64,000 nucleotides of DNA from DASXKD01 sp963703605 (GTDB lineage: Bacteria > Actinomycetota > Actinomycetes > Streptosporangiales > Streptosporangiaceae). A model generated the notes under the pieces. That model was not told the origin of the DNA and did not search any database. It saw only the letters and a list, made by a program, of their open reading frames with translations. Positions 8,157-17,896 of the stretch are shown in pieces. The position numbers were made by a program, and so were the translations under genes. The DNA lies in the NCBI GenBank assembly GCA_963703605.1, contig CAVPFC010000046.1, positions 62,001 to 126,000 of the forward strand. Reading direction: 5' to 3'. Within the stretch, counting starts at the first letter, position 1. Each line of letters starts with the position of its first letter.

Positions 8157-9557
8157 ATGCGCAGCTGGTGCCGCAATCGTGTGCACGAGCTTTGGGCTGC
8201 CGTCCATACCTGGCCCCTTTGGGGGTACCCTCGCTGGCTGATTGTATACATCAGCGCCGTGGTAGCGGCGGACGTCGCGGCGGTGATCCTCGCCGCCACG
8301 GTCGGCCTGGGTTCCGGGCATGACCTTGCCCTGTTCGCGGCGCTGGTGGTGTGCAACGCCGCCACGGCGGAATTCACCAGGCGAGGCGGAGAGAGCGCTG
8401 GCGTCGCCAAAGACGTTCACGGGGTCTGGGAGCTTCCCGCGGCGATCCTGCTGCCGCCGGTGTACGCGCTGGTCATGCCGATCGTGCAGTCGACGCTGAC
8501 CCAGTTCAGGATCCGGCCCGCGCCGGTGCACCGGCGCGTGTTCTCTGCGTCCGTCATCAGCCTCTCCTACGGGGTGACCTCGCTCGTCTTCCACGCCCTC
8601 GCGGGAATTCCGGTGGGCTACAGCATCGTGCTCGGCGGCGGCAAGTCCCGCTGGATCTTCGCGGTCGCCATAGCGGGGATACTGCAATGGGCGATCAACA
8701 CGGCCCTCGTCGTGCCGGCCGTCAAGGGCTCCGACCCGCTGGCCAGCCTGCGTGACATGTTCCTGCGCCGGGAGACCATGCAGAACGACGCCACCGAATT
8801 GTGCGTCGCGGTGCTGGTCACCTGCGGGATCGCGCTGAGCTGGCTCAGCATCCTGTTCGCCCTTCCCTTCGTCACGTTGCTGCAGCGCTCCTTCCGGCAT
8901 TCGCAGCTCGTCAACGCGTCCCGGATCGACTCCAAGACCGGCCTGCTGAACGCCGGGACCTGGGAGCGCGAGGCCGCCTCGGAGGTCGCCCGCGCGGTCC
9001 GCACCCGGACCCCGCTGGCGGTGGCTCTCATCGACATCGACCACTTCAAGGTGGTCAACGACTCCTTCGGGCACCTTGCCGGGGACAAGGCGCTCCGCGA
9101 GGTGGCGCGCACCCTCACGATCTTCGTCCGCGAATACGACCTGGTGGGCCGCTTCGGCGGAGAGGAGTTCGCCCTGCTGCTGCCCCAGGCCAAGGCGGTG
9201 GATGCCTACCGCATCGCGGAACGCATCCGGGTCCACGTCGGGGGAATGCCCATCGACGTGCACGACGACCCGGAGGCGGAGCCGGTGCGGCTGAGCATCT
9301 CGATCGGCGTCGCGGCGCTCGGTGCCAGGTGGGACAGCGGCACCGGTAGCCAGCTTACCGACCTTCTGGCGGCCGCTGACGGAGCGCTGTACCAGGCCAA
9401 ACAGAACGGCCGCGACCAGGTCTGCGTTATCACCGAGAACACGACGTTTGGCCTGCGCGAAGAAACGGCGAACGAGGTCAAGCCGGGCACCCCGCCGCGT
9501 GACGGATATCACGAGGCGCAGGACTCTGCTAATCGCCTTCGAGTGATTTCGCCCTAG
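8157..9557 (+). CDS. membrane-bound diguanylate cyclase (GGDEF domain)
   Basis: Makes cyclic di-GMP from two GTP. The N-terminal half (about 1-260) has roughly six hydrophobic segments and probably acts as a membrane sensor. The C-terminal GGDEF domain (about 275-435) has the metal-binding DIDHFK, the active-site signature GGEEF near residue 334, and REYD five residues before it, which is an intact RxxD inhibitory I-site. No EAL domain follows. The start ATG at 8157 is chosen because GAGGAGG lies just upstream; an in-frame GTG at 8076 would add 27 residues but has no ribosome binding site and lies within the likely promoter. The stop codon overlaps the stop of the convergent lipoprotein gene in a shared CTAG. 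Confidence 0.92.
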   Translation: MRSWCRNRVHELWAAVHTWPLWGYPRWLIVYISAVVAADVAAVILAATVGLGSGHDLALFAALVVCNAATAEFTRRGGESAGVAKDVHGVWELPAAILLPPVYALVMPIVQSTLTQFRIRPAPVHRRVFSASVISLSYGVTSLVFHALAGIPVGYSIVLGGGKSRWIFAVAIAGILQWAINTALVVPAVKGSDPLASLRDMFLRRETMQNDATELCVAVLVTCGIALSWLSILFALPFVTLLQRSFRHSQLVNASRIDSKTGLLNAGTWEREAASEVARAVRTRTPLAVALIDIDHFKVVNDSFGHLAGDKALREVARTLTIFVREYDLVGRFGGEEFALLLPQAKAVDAYRIAERIRVHVGGMPIDVHDDPEAEPVRLSISIGVAALGARWDSGTGSQLTDLLAAADGALYQAKQNGRDQVCVITENTTFGLREETANEVKPGTPPRDGYHEAQDSANRLRVISP

Positions 9558-9985
9558 CCCGGGGAGGCGTTGGGGGTGGGGAGGATGGCCAGGATCTCGG
9601 TGCCGTTCTTGCGGCAGGCGGAGGCGTGGCCGGTCGCGAGGACCTGGGGCGTGTTGAATCCCTGGCAGACCCAGCCGCGGATGGTCACCGGGGCGCCGCC
9701 GCCGTTGCCGCGCACCTTGCCCGAGGCGACCGCGCGGGCGTAGGCGTGCTCGATCGTCAGGGCCGTCCCGCAGGCCATCTGGCCGTTCTGCACCTCGATC
9801 TGGACCGTCACCCCCGCCGCCGTGTGGGCCGTGCCGCACTGCGTGGCGGGGGCGCCGCCCGACGACGACTGGGCGCCACCCTGGCCTCCGGACCCCGTGG
9901 ACTTGCCGTGCGCGGGCCCGCAACCCGTCACCGCCCCGGCCGTGAGCACGGCCAGAACGAGCGCGGCACCGGCGCGCGAGTGCAT
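9554..9985 (-). CDS. small secreted lipoprotein, function unknown
   Basis: 143 residues. An N-terminal hydrophobic stretch ends in a lipobox (AVTGC, Cys at about 22), so it should be anchored outside the membrane by a lipid. A low-complexity Gly/Ser/Gln linker (about 25-47) precedes a small domain with three further cysteines. The start ATG at 9985 has a strong AAGGAGG upstream. The gene is convergent with the diguanylate cyclase; the two coding regions share 4 bp. I do not recognise the C-terminal domain. Confidence 0.8.
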   Translation of the reverse strand: MHSRAGAALVLAVLTAGAVTGCGPAHGKSTGSGGQGGAQSSSGGAPATQCGTAHTAAGVTVQIEVQNGQMACGTALTIEHAYARAVASGKVRGNGGGAPVTIRGWVCQGFNTPQVLATGHASACRKNGTEILAILPTPNASPG

Positions 9986-10129
9986 GGGGCCTCCTTCCCG
10001 CGCACATCATCATGCCCTGTGCCCACCGGCCTTGGCATCACGACCTGCCCGGGGATCCGGTCTTGTGCCGCTGCCGTCCGGGTGTTGCGCCGCGGGGCGT
10101 GCCGCGCGAAGTCAGGCCAGGCAACCGTC

Positions 10130-10160
10130 TTTGCATAACTACTAGATTCAATGCATACTT
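10130..10160 (+). promoter_or_regulatory. argC: candidate ArgR operator and argC promoter region
   Basis: The AT-rich segment holds two TGCATA half-sites in the same orientation (10132-10137 and 10152-10157) separated by an AT-rich centre, the second within AATGCATAC. This resembles ARG boxes described for actinobacterial argC promoters (TTGCATA/ATGCAT type). It lies about 50 bases before argC, in a region otherwise very GC-rich. ArgR is encoded in the same cluster. Assignment is by similarity to the known motif and position. Confidence 0.55.
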
Positions 10161-10208
10161 TCTCAGGGAGACGGGGTCCCGGGTCGCGCGGCTGAGCAAG
10201 GAGAGGTC

Positions 10209-11243
10209 ATGGGTCTGGCGGTGGCGGTGGCCGGCGCGAGCGGGTACGCGGGCGGGGAACTGCTGCGCCTGATCGCCGGTCATCCGGACCTCGAACTCGG
10301 CGTTGCCGCCGCGGCGGCGAGCGCGGGCTCCCCGGTCACCGGGGTACACCCGCACCTGACCGGGTACGGCGAGCGCAGCTTCGAGCCCCTCGACCCGGAC
10401 CGGCTGGCCTCGGCGGACCTGGTGTTCCTCGCGCTGCCACACGAGGAGTCGGCCACCGTCGGCGCCGCGCTGCCGCCGGATGCCCCGGTGGTCGACCTCA
10501 GCGCCAGCTTCCGGCTCGCCGATCCAGGGGCATGGTCTGCCTACTACCGCACGCCGTACCCCGGCCGCTGGTGCTACGGGCTGCCCGAGCTGCCCGGCGC
10601 GCGGGAAGCCATCCGGGGCGCCCGGCAGGTGGCCGCCGCCGGTTGTTACCCGACCGCCGTCATCCTGGCGCTCGCGCCGTTGCTCGCCGCGGGGCTTGCC
10701 GACCCGGGCGACATCGTGATCGTGGCGGCCTCCGGCACCTCCGGGGCGGGTCGCGCCCCGGCCCCCGCCCTGCTCGCCACCGAGATCATGGGCGCCATGT
10801 CGGCCTACCAGGCCGGCGGCACCCACCGGCACACCCCGGAGATCGAGCAGGCGCTGGGTGCGGCCGCGGGCGGGCGGGCGGTGGTGTCGTTCACCCCGGC
10901 GCTGGCCCCGATGCCGCGGGGCATCCTGGCCACCTGCACGGCGCGCCTGCGCGACCCCGGGACGCCCACCACGGCGCTGCGCGACGCCCTCGCGGCCGCC
11001 TACGCCGCCGAACCGTTCGTGCACCTGCTGCCCGACGGCCGCTGGCCGTCCACCGCGGCGACCCTGGGCTCGAACGCGGTGCACCTCCAGGCGGCAGCCG
11101 ACGGCCACGCCGGGCGGGCCGTGGTCGTCGCCGCCCTGGACAACCTCGGCAAGGGCGCTGCCGGACAGGCGATCCAGGTGGCCAACCTCGTGCTCGGCCT
11201 GCCCGAAACGGCCGGCCTCACCGCCCAGGGACTCGCACCGTGA
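10209..11243 (+). CDS. argC: N-acetyl-gamma-glutamyl-phosphate reductase
   Basis: Third step of arginine synthesis: NADPH-dependent reduction of N-acetylglutamyl phosphate to the semialdehyde. 344 residues, normal length. The N-terminal Rossmann start AVAGASGYAGGELLRL binds NADP; the active-site cysteine lies in AAAGCYPTAV at about residue 145; the catalytic His region HRHTPEIEQ follows. The start ATG 10209 has AAGGAGAGG upstream. First gene of the arg cluster. Confidence 0.97.
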   Translation: MGLAVAVAGASGYAGGELLRLIAGHPDLELGVAAAAASAGSPVTGVHPHLTGYGERSFEPLDPDRLASADLVFLALPHEESATVGAALPPDAPVVDLSASFRLADPGAWSAYYRTPYPGRWCYGLPELPGAREAIRGARQVAAAGCYPTAVILALAPLLAAGLADPGDIVIVAASGTSGAGRAPAPALLATEIMGAMSAYQAGGTHRHTPEIEQALGAAAGGRAVVSFTPALAPMPRGILATCTARLRDPGTPTTALRDALAAAYAAEPFVHLLPDGRWPSTAATLGSNAVHLQAAADGHAGRAVVVAALDNLGKGAAGQAIQVANLVLGLPETAGLTAQGLAP

Positions 11244-11466
11244 GGCACCTTTCGCGCGCTTGGGCAAGATTCACGCCGCAGGCGGCGGGCCACAGTGCTT
11301 GCTGGCGCGCCTCCGGCACGACCCAGCGAGGAGTCGAAGAGCCACAGCGGTGTCCCGCCGCCGAGGGCCGGCCTCCCGCTCTACCGATTTGCGCGCCTCC
11401 GGCACGACCAAGCGAAGTGCTAGTCAGCGCGCCTCCGGCACGACGCACCGCGAGGGAGGCAGAAAG
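11244..11466. repeat. argC-argJ spacer with an 18-bp motif in triplicate
   Basis: GCGCGCCTCCGGCACGAC occurs at 11305-11322, 11391-11408 and 11427-11444. Two copies follow AGTGCTTGCT (11294) and AGTGCTAGTC (11417), linking them to the GCAGTGCTARCCC element family. Blocks near 11271 (ACGCCGCAGGCGG), 11348 (GCGGTGTCCCG) and 11452 (GCGAGGGAGGCAGA) recur in slightly changed form in the argB-argD spacer. argC and argJ are usually adjacent, so this looks like repeat invasion of an operon spacer. Confidence 0.8.
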
Positions 11467-12618
11467 TTGAGCGTGACCGCGCCGCTTGGGTTCCGGGCCG
11501 CCGGGGTCGCCGCCGGGCTCAAGGAGTCCGGTGCCCGCGACGTCGCTGTCGTGATCAACGACGGGCCGTCCCGCGCCGCGGCAGGGGTGTTCACCGCCAA
11601 CCGGGTCAAGGCCGCACCGGTCCTGTGGACCCAGCAGGTCGTCCGCGGCGGCAGGGTGCGTGCGGTGCTGCTCAACTCCGGCGGCGCCAACGCCTGCACC
11701 GGACCGGTCGGCTTCACCGACACCCATTCCAGCGCCGAACGCCTGGCGGGCCGGCTGGCCGACTCCGCGGGCGAGATCGCGGTCTGCTCGACCGGCCTGA
11801 TCGGCGAGCGCCTGCCCATGGACCTCCTGCTCGCGGGGGTAGACGCCGCCGTGGCCGATGCCTCCCGGGCCGGTGGCCTCGCGGCCGCCGACGCGATCAG
11901 GACCACGGACACCGTGGCCAAGATCGCGTTCCAGCGGCCGGACGGGTACACGGTCGGCGGCATGGCCAAGGGCGCGGGCATGCTCGCACCGGCGCTGGCC
12001 ACCATGCTCTGCGTGCTGACCACCGACGCCGACCTGGACGCGGGAACCCTGGACGCCGCGCTCCGCGCGGCGTCCAGGGTGACCTTCGACCGGCTCGACA
12101 CCGACGGCTGCATGTCCACCAACGACACGGTGCTGCTGCTGGCCAGCGGCGCGTCCGGGGTAAGGCCCGGCCCGGAGGAGTTCACCGGCGTGCTCACCGG
12201 CGTCTGCGCCGACCTGGCCCGGCAGTTGCAGGCCGACGCCGAGGGGGCGGGCAAGCTCATCGCGATCGAGGTGGTCGGGGCGGCGGACGAGGCCGACGCG
12301 GTAAGCGCCGGCCGGGCCGTGGCCCGGTCGGCGCTGCTCAAGTGCGCCATCGCCGGGGAGGACCCGAACTGGGGCCGGGTGCTGGCCGCGGTCGGTACCA
12401 CGGACGCGGTGTTCGAGCCGGACCGGCTCAGCGTGGCGGTCAACGGCGTCTGGGTGTGCCGCAACGGCTGCGCCGCGGACGACAGGTCCAAGGTCGACCT
12501 GAGCCCCAGGGATGTGACGATCACGATCGACCTGTCCGCCGGCCCGGCCGCCGCCACCATCCGCACCACCGATCTGACGGCGGCCTACGTACACGAGAAC
12601 TCGGCGTACTCGACATGA
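11467..12618 (+). CDS. argJ: bifunctional glutamate N-acetyltransferase/ornithine acetyltransferase
   Basis: Transfers acetyl between N-acetylornithine and glutamate, giving the cyclic arginine pathway. 383 residues. The autocleavage site is the Ala-Thr pair in KGAGMLAPALATML, with nucleophile Thr179 becoming the N terminus of the beta chain. The C-terminal region has GEDPNWGRVLAAVG. The start is taken as TTG 11467, seven bases after GGAGG (11455-11459); GTG 11473 is the alternative. The 3' end overlaps argB by 4 bp (ATGA). Confidence 0.95.
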   Translation: MSVTAPLGFRAAGVAAGLKESGARDVAVVINDGPSRAAAGVFTANRVKAAPVLWTQQVVRGGRVRAVLLNSGGANACTGPVGFTDTHSSAERLAGRLADSAGEIAVCSTGLIGERLPMDLLLAGVDAAVADASRAGGLAAADAIRTTDTVAKIAFQRPDGYTVGGMAKGAGMLAPALATMLCVLTTDADLDAGTLDAALRAASRVTFDRLDTDGCMSTNDTVLLLASGASGVRPGPEEFTGVLTGVCADLARQLQADAEGAGKLIAIEVVGAADEADAVSAGRAVARSALLKCAIAGEDPNWGRVLAAVGTTDAVFEPDRLSVAVNGVWVCRNGCAADDRSKVDLSPRDVTITIDLSAGPAAATIRTTDLTAAYVHENSAYST

Positions 12619-13589
12619 GCGCGGCGCAGGTCAAGGCGGCGGCGCTGATCGAGGCGCTGCCCTGGCTGGACCGGTTCCACGGCCAGACGGTCGTCATCAA
12701 GTACGGCGGCCACGCCATGACCGACGACGCGCTGCGCCGCGCCTTCGCCCAGGACGTCGTGTTCCTGCGGTACGCCGGGCTGCGGCCGGTCGTGGTGCAC
12801 GGCGGCGGGCCACAGATCTCGGCCCACCTGGCCCGGCTCGGGCTGGAGAGCACGTTCACCGCGGGCCTGCGGGTCACCACACCGGAGACCATGGACGTGG
12901 TCCGCATGGTGCTCACCGGCCAGGTGAACCGGGACGTGGTGGGCCTGATCAACCGGCACGGCCCGGTCGCGGTGGGCATGTCGGGGGAGGATGCGAACCT
13001 GTTCACCGCGAGCCGGCGGCACGCGGTCGTGGACGGCGCGCCGGTGGACATCGGGCTGGTCGGCGAGATCGACGCCGTCGACCCCGGCGTGCTCCGGGTC
13101 CTGATCGCCGACGGCCGGGTTCCCGTGGTGTCCAGCGTGGCCAGGGGAACCGGCGGCGGGGTCTACAACGTCAACGCCGACACCGCCGCCGCCGCGCTGG
13201 CCGTGGCGCTCGGCGCCGCCAAGCTGGTCGTGCTCACCGACGTCGAGGGCCTGTACGCGGACTGGCCCGGCGGTTCGTCAGCCGTTCAGTTTTCCGCCCC
13301 CATAGGAGAGAAAATCCGAACGGATCATGAAACCGGGGACACGGACGGGCGCCACGAGGCGGTTCCCCGGGACGTGATCAGCTTGCTGACCGCGGCCGAG
13401 CTGGAACAACTGCTGCCGACGCTGACCAGCGGCATGATCCCCAAGATGGAGGCGTGCCTGCGCGCGGTACGCGGCGGCGTGCCCCAGGCGCACGTGCTCG
13501 ATGGCCGCCTGCCCCATTCGGTGCTGCTGGAGATCTTCACCGACTCCGGCATCGGCACCATGGTCGTCCCGGACGGAGCAGGCGCATGA
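12615..13589 (+). CDS. argB: acetylglutamate kinase with an unusual insertion
   Basis: Phosphorylates N-acetylglutamate, usually the feedback-controlled step. 324 residues. Kinase motifs: VVIKYGGHAM near the N terminus, VVHGGGPQIS for the acetylglutamate/phosphate site, and NVNADTAAAALAVALGA for nucleotide binding. Oddity: at about residues 219-252 (nt 13269-13370), between LYADWP and DVISLLTAAEL, there is an extra polar stretch of roughly 30 residues. Its DNA is clearly less GC-rich than the rest of the gene. The reading frame is kept. It sits where the family has a short loop, near the nucleotide-binding side. Confidence 0.95.
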   Translation: MSAAQVKAAALIEALPWLDRFHGQTVVIKYGGHAMTDDALRRAFAQDVVFLRYAGLRPVVVHGGGPQISAHLARLGLESTFTAGLRVTTPETMDVVRMVLTGQVNRDVVGLINRHGPVAVGMSGEDANLFTASRRHAVVDGAPVDIGLVGEIDAVDPGVLRVLIADGRVPVVSSVARGTGGGVYNVNADTAAAALAVALGAAKLVVLTDVEGLYADWPGGSSAVQFSAPIGEKIRTDHETGDTDGRHEAVPRDVISLLTAAELEQLLPTLTSGMIPKMEACLRAVRGGVPQAHVLDGRLPHSVLLEIFTDSGIGTMVVPDGAGA

Positions 13590-13749
13590 GATGTCCACCG
13601 TCAATCTCACGCTGCGTGGGAACGCCGCAGGCGCCGGGCCCAACGCCGCATAAGGCGCCCCGGGCGCCGTTGCGGTGTCCCGGCGCCGAGGACCAGCCTC
13701 CCGAAGCCAGCGAGGCCCCAGCCGAGCGCCCGCGAGGGGGGCAGACAAA
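13590..13749. repeat. argB-argD spacer sharing blocks with the argC-argJ spacer
   Basis: Blocks ACGCCGCAGGCGCCGGGCC (about 13621), GCGGTGTCCCGGCGCCGAGG (about 13672) and GCGAGGGGGGCAGA (about 13732) correspond in the same order and strand to blocks in 11271-11464, each ending just before a start codon. The last block provides the argD ribosome binding site. Confidence 0.65.
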
Positions 13750-15041
13750 ATGACCGCCACGGAAGAGCTCCAGGCGCGGTTCGCCGCCGCCATGATGCCC
13801 ACCTACGGGATCCCGCCGGTCGCGCTCGTGCGCGGCGCGGGCTGCCAGGTCTGGGACGCCGACGGGCGCCAGTACACCGACCTGATCGCGGGCATCGCGG
13901 TGAGCGTGCTTGGCCACGCGCACCCCGCGATCGTCGAGGCGGTAACCCGTCAGGTGGGCCAGCTCGCGCACACGTCCAACCTGTTCGTGCACGAGCCCGG
14001 GGTCACGCTGGCCGAGCGCCTGCTTGACCTGCTGGACCAGGACGGCAGGGTGTTCTTCACGAACTCGGGGACCGAGGCCAACGAGGCCGCCGTCAAGCTC
14101 GTCCGCCGCCACCAGGGCCCGGCGCGGCCGGTGATCGTCGCCGCGGAGAACAGCTTCCACGGCCGGACCATGGGATCACTCGCGCTCACGGGCAAGATCG
14201 CCATGCGCCAGCCGTTTGGCCCCTTCGGCTTTGACGTGACGTTCGTGCCCTACGGCGACGCGGCGGCGCTACGGGCGGCCGTGGGGCACGACGTCGCCGC
14301 CGTTTTCCTGGAACCGTGCCAGGGCGAGGCGGGGGTCGTGCCAGCGCCGGCCGGGTACCTGCGCACGGCGCGGCAGGCGTGCGACGCGGTGGGTGCGCTG
14401 CTGGTGGCCGACGAGGTGCAGAGCGGGATCGGGCGCACCGGAGCCTGGTTCGCGCACCAGGCCGACGGGGCCGTGCCGGACGTGCTCACGCTGGCCAAGG
14501 GGCTTGGCGGCGGGCTGCCCATCGGCGCCTGCATCGGGCTCGGCGCGGCGGGCACGGCGCTGGGCAAGGGGGACCACGGCAGCACGTTCGGCGGGAACCC
14601 GGTGGCCTGCGCGGCGGCGCTCGCGGTGCTGGGCACGATCGAGGAGCAGGGCCTGCTCGGCCGCGCCGCGGTGGCGGGGGAGCGGCTCGCCGCGGGGCTG
14701 GCCGGGATCCGCCACCCGCTGCTGCGCGGGGCCCGGGGCCGCGGCCTGTGGCTGGCCATCCTGCTGGAACGGCCCGCCGCCGGGGCGGTGGAGGCCGCCT
14801 GCCGCGGCGCGGGGTTCTTGGTCAACGCCGTGCAGCCGGACGCCATCCGGCTCGCCCCGCCGCTGATCCTGAGCGACGCCGAGGCCGACGCGTTCCTCGC
14901 CGCGTTGCCTGCCATCCTGGACCAAGCGGACGCCGCCGCCGCGCCGGAGGCCCAGGGTGCGGCCGGTGCGGCGCCCGCCGCGGCGCGTGGCCAGGCGCCC
15001 ACGGCCGCACCAGCCACACATCCCGTGGGCCAGGAGGCATG

Positions 15042-15042
<1 letters not shown>
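13750..15042 (+). CDS. argD: acetylornithine aminotransferase
   Basis: PLP-dependent class III aminotransferase that turns the semialdehyde into N2-acetylornithine. 430 residues. Motifs: NSGTEANEAAVKL (PLP phosphate), SFHGRT, VADEVQSGIGRTG, and the Schiff-base Lys250 in TLAKGLGGGLP. The start ATG 13750 follows GAGGGGGGCAG and gives the family N terminus; the frame is open further upstream but without support. A C-terminal Ala/Pro-rich tail of about 35 residues goes beyond the folded core. The stop overlaps the argF start region. Confidence 0.96.
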
Positions 15043-15964
<922 letters not shown>

Positions 15965-15968
<4 letters not shown>

Positions 15969-16588
15969 CGGCGGTGAGCCCGGCGACCAAGGCCGCCAGG
16001 CAGGCGCAGATCGTGGGGATCCTGGAGCACGCCCAGGTCCGGTCGCAGGAAGAGCTCGCCGGGCTGCTCGCCGACCGTGGCGTCCACGTCGCGCAGGCAA
16101 CGCTGTCGCGCGACCTGGAGGAGCTGGGTGCGGTCCGGTTGCGCGGAGCCAAGGGCGCCCTGGTCTACGCGCTGCCCGAGGACCCCGGCGGCCCGGGATC
16201 GCGGCCGGGCGGGGTGGGCGCGGGCGGGACGGAGCAGGCGGCGGGCCACGCGGCCGCCCTGGGGCAAAATGGCGCCCTGGCGGGACCGCGGGGCGCACCC
16301 GTGGTACCGCGGAACGGGCCCGCCGTCGCAGAGCCCGCCGGGTCCGGCGCGCTGCCGCGGATCGCCACCGAGCTCCTGGTCAGCGCCGAGGCCAGCGCCA
16401 ACCTGGTGGTGCTCCGAACCCCGGCCGGGGGAGCCCAGCTGCTCGCCTCGGCCCTCGACCATGCCGCCTGGCCCGCCATTCTCGGCACCGTCGCCGGGGA
16501 CGACACCGTCCTGGTGATCTCCCGCGACCCCACCGGGGGCGACGACCTGGCCGCGGCACTGCTGCGCCAGGCGGAACGAAGAACCTGA
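15965..16588 (+). CDS. argR: arginine repressor ArgR with a long linker
   Basis: Hexameric arginine-sensing repressor of the arg genes. The N-terminal winged helix (about 8-70) has SQEELAGLL and the recognition helix QATLSRDLEELG. The C-terminal oligomerisation and arginine-binding domain (about 132-207) has the conserved acidic motif GTVAGDDTVLV. Between them lies a Gly/Pro/Ala-rich linker of about 55 residues (about 73-128), so the protein is 207 residues against a usual 150-170. Starts at ATG 15965 inside the argF stop. It probably acts at the operator before argC. Confidence 0.94.
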
Positions 16589-16617
16589 CCGCAATATCCG
16601 ACATCTAGGGATCAGAA

Positions 16618-17820
16618 ATGACAAAGCGCGTGGTACTTGCCTATTCGGGTGGCCTGGACACCTCCGTCGCCATCGGCTGGATCGCCGAGCAGACCGGGGC
16701 CGAGGTGATCGCGCTCGCGATCGACGTGGGCCAGGGCGGGGAGGACCTGGAAACGGTCCGCGCGCGGGCCCTCGCCTGCGGCGCGGCCGACGCCGAGGTG
16801 GTCGACGCGCGGGAGGAGTTCGCCACCGGCTACTGCCTGCCCGCGCTCAAGGCCAACGCGCTCTACATGAACCGCTACCCGCTGGTGTCGGCGCTGTCCC
16901 GGCCGCTGATCGTCACGCACCTGGCCCGGGTGGCCCGCGAGCGCGGCGCCGATACGGTCGCCCACGGCTGCACCGGCAAGGGCAACGACCAGGTCAGGTT
17001 CGAGGTCGGCCTGGCCAGCCTCGCCCCGGAGGTGAAGGTGCTGGCCCCCGTCCGCGACTCGGGCATGACCAGGGACAAGGCGATCGCGTTCGCGGAGGAG
17101 AAGGGGCTGCCGATCGACGTGACGGCCCGGTCGCCGTACTCGATCGACCAGAACCTGTGGGGGCGCAGCTGCGAGACCGGGCACCTGGAGGACATCTGGG
17201 AGGCGCCGCACGACGACGTGTGGAGCTACACGCAGGACCCGGGCGTGCCGCGCGGCCCCGACGAGCTCGTGCTGAGCTTCGCCGACGGCGTGCCGGTCGC
17301 CATCGACGGCAAGCCGCTGCCGCCGCTGCCCCTCATCACCGAGCTGAACGCCAGGGCCGGGGCGCAGGGAGTGGGCCGGGTGGACATGGTCGAGGACCGG
17401 CTGGTCGGGATCAAGAGCCGGGAGATCTACGAGGCACCGGGGGCCATCGCCCTGCTCGCCGCGCACTCCGAGCTGGAGAGCGTGTGCATGGAGCTCGACC
17501 TGGCCAGGTTCAAGCGGGCGGCCGAGCAGCGGTGGACCGAACTGGTCTACGACGGGCTGTGGTTCGGCCCGCTCAAGGCCGCGCTCGACGCGTTCATGGC
17601 GCAGGCGTCGCGGCACGTGACCGGCGACATCCGGCTGCGGCTGCACGGCGGCCAGGCAGTGGTGACGGGACGGCGCAGCCCGGTCTCGCTGTACGACTAC
17701 GGGCTCGCCACATACGACACCGGCGACACCTTCGACCAGGGCCTGGCCAGGGGCTTCGTGGAGCTGTGGGGGCTGCCGAGCAAGGTTGCCGCGCTCCGCG
17801 AGCAGCGCGCGGGCGGGTGA
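16618..17820 (+). CDS. argG: argininosuccinate synthase
   Basis: ATP-dependent joining of citrulline and aspartate. 400 residues, normal. The N-terminal AYSGGLDTSVAIGWI is the ATP pyrophosphatase P-loop; VAHGCTGKGNDQVRFE and the SPYSIDQNLWGRSCE segment are family signatures. The start ATG 16618 follows TAGGGA, 29 bp after argR. Confidence 0.97.
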   Translation: MTKRVVLAYSGGLDTSVAIGWIAEQTGAEVIALAIDVGQGGEDLETVRARALACGAADAEVVDAREEFATGYCLPALKANALYMNRYPLVSALSRPLIVTHLARVARERGADTVAHGCTGKGNDQVRFEVGLASLAPEVKVLAPVRDSGMTRDKAIAFAEEKGLPIDVTARSPYSIDQNLWGRSCETGHLEDIWEAPHDDVWSYTQDPGVPRGPDELVLSFADGVPVAIDGKPLPPLPLITELNARAGAQGVGRVDMVEDRLVGIKSREIYEAPGAIALLAAHSELESVCMELDLARFKRAAEQRWTELVYDGLWFGPLKAALDAFMAQASRHVTGDIRLRLHGGQAVVTGRRSPVSLYDYGLATYDTGDTFDQGLARGFVELWGLPSKVAALREQRAGG

Positions 17821-17896
17821 CCAAGCCGGGCGGGGGGCCCGCACGCCACCCCGGTACGCTCACCGGAGCACCGTGGCCGACGTGAGGGGAATTGCG

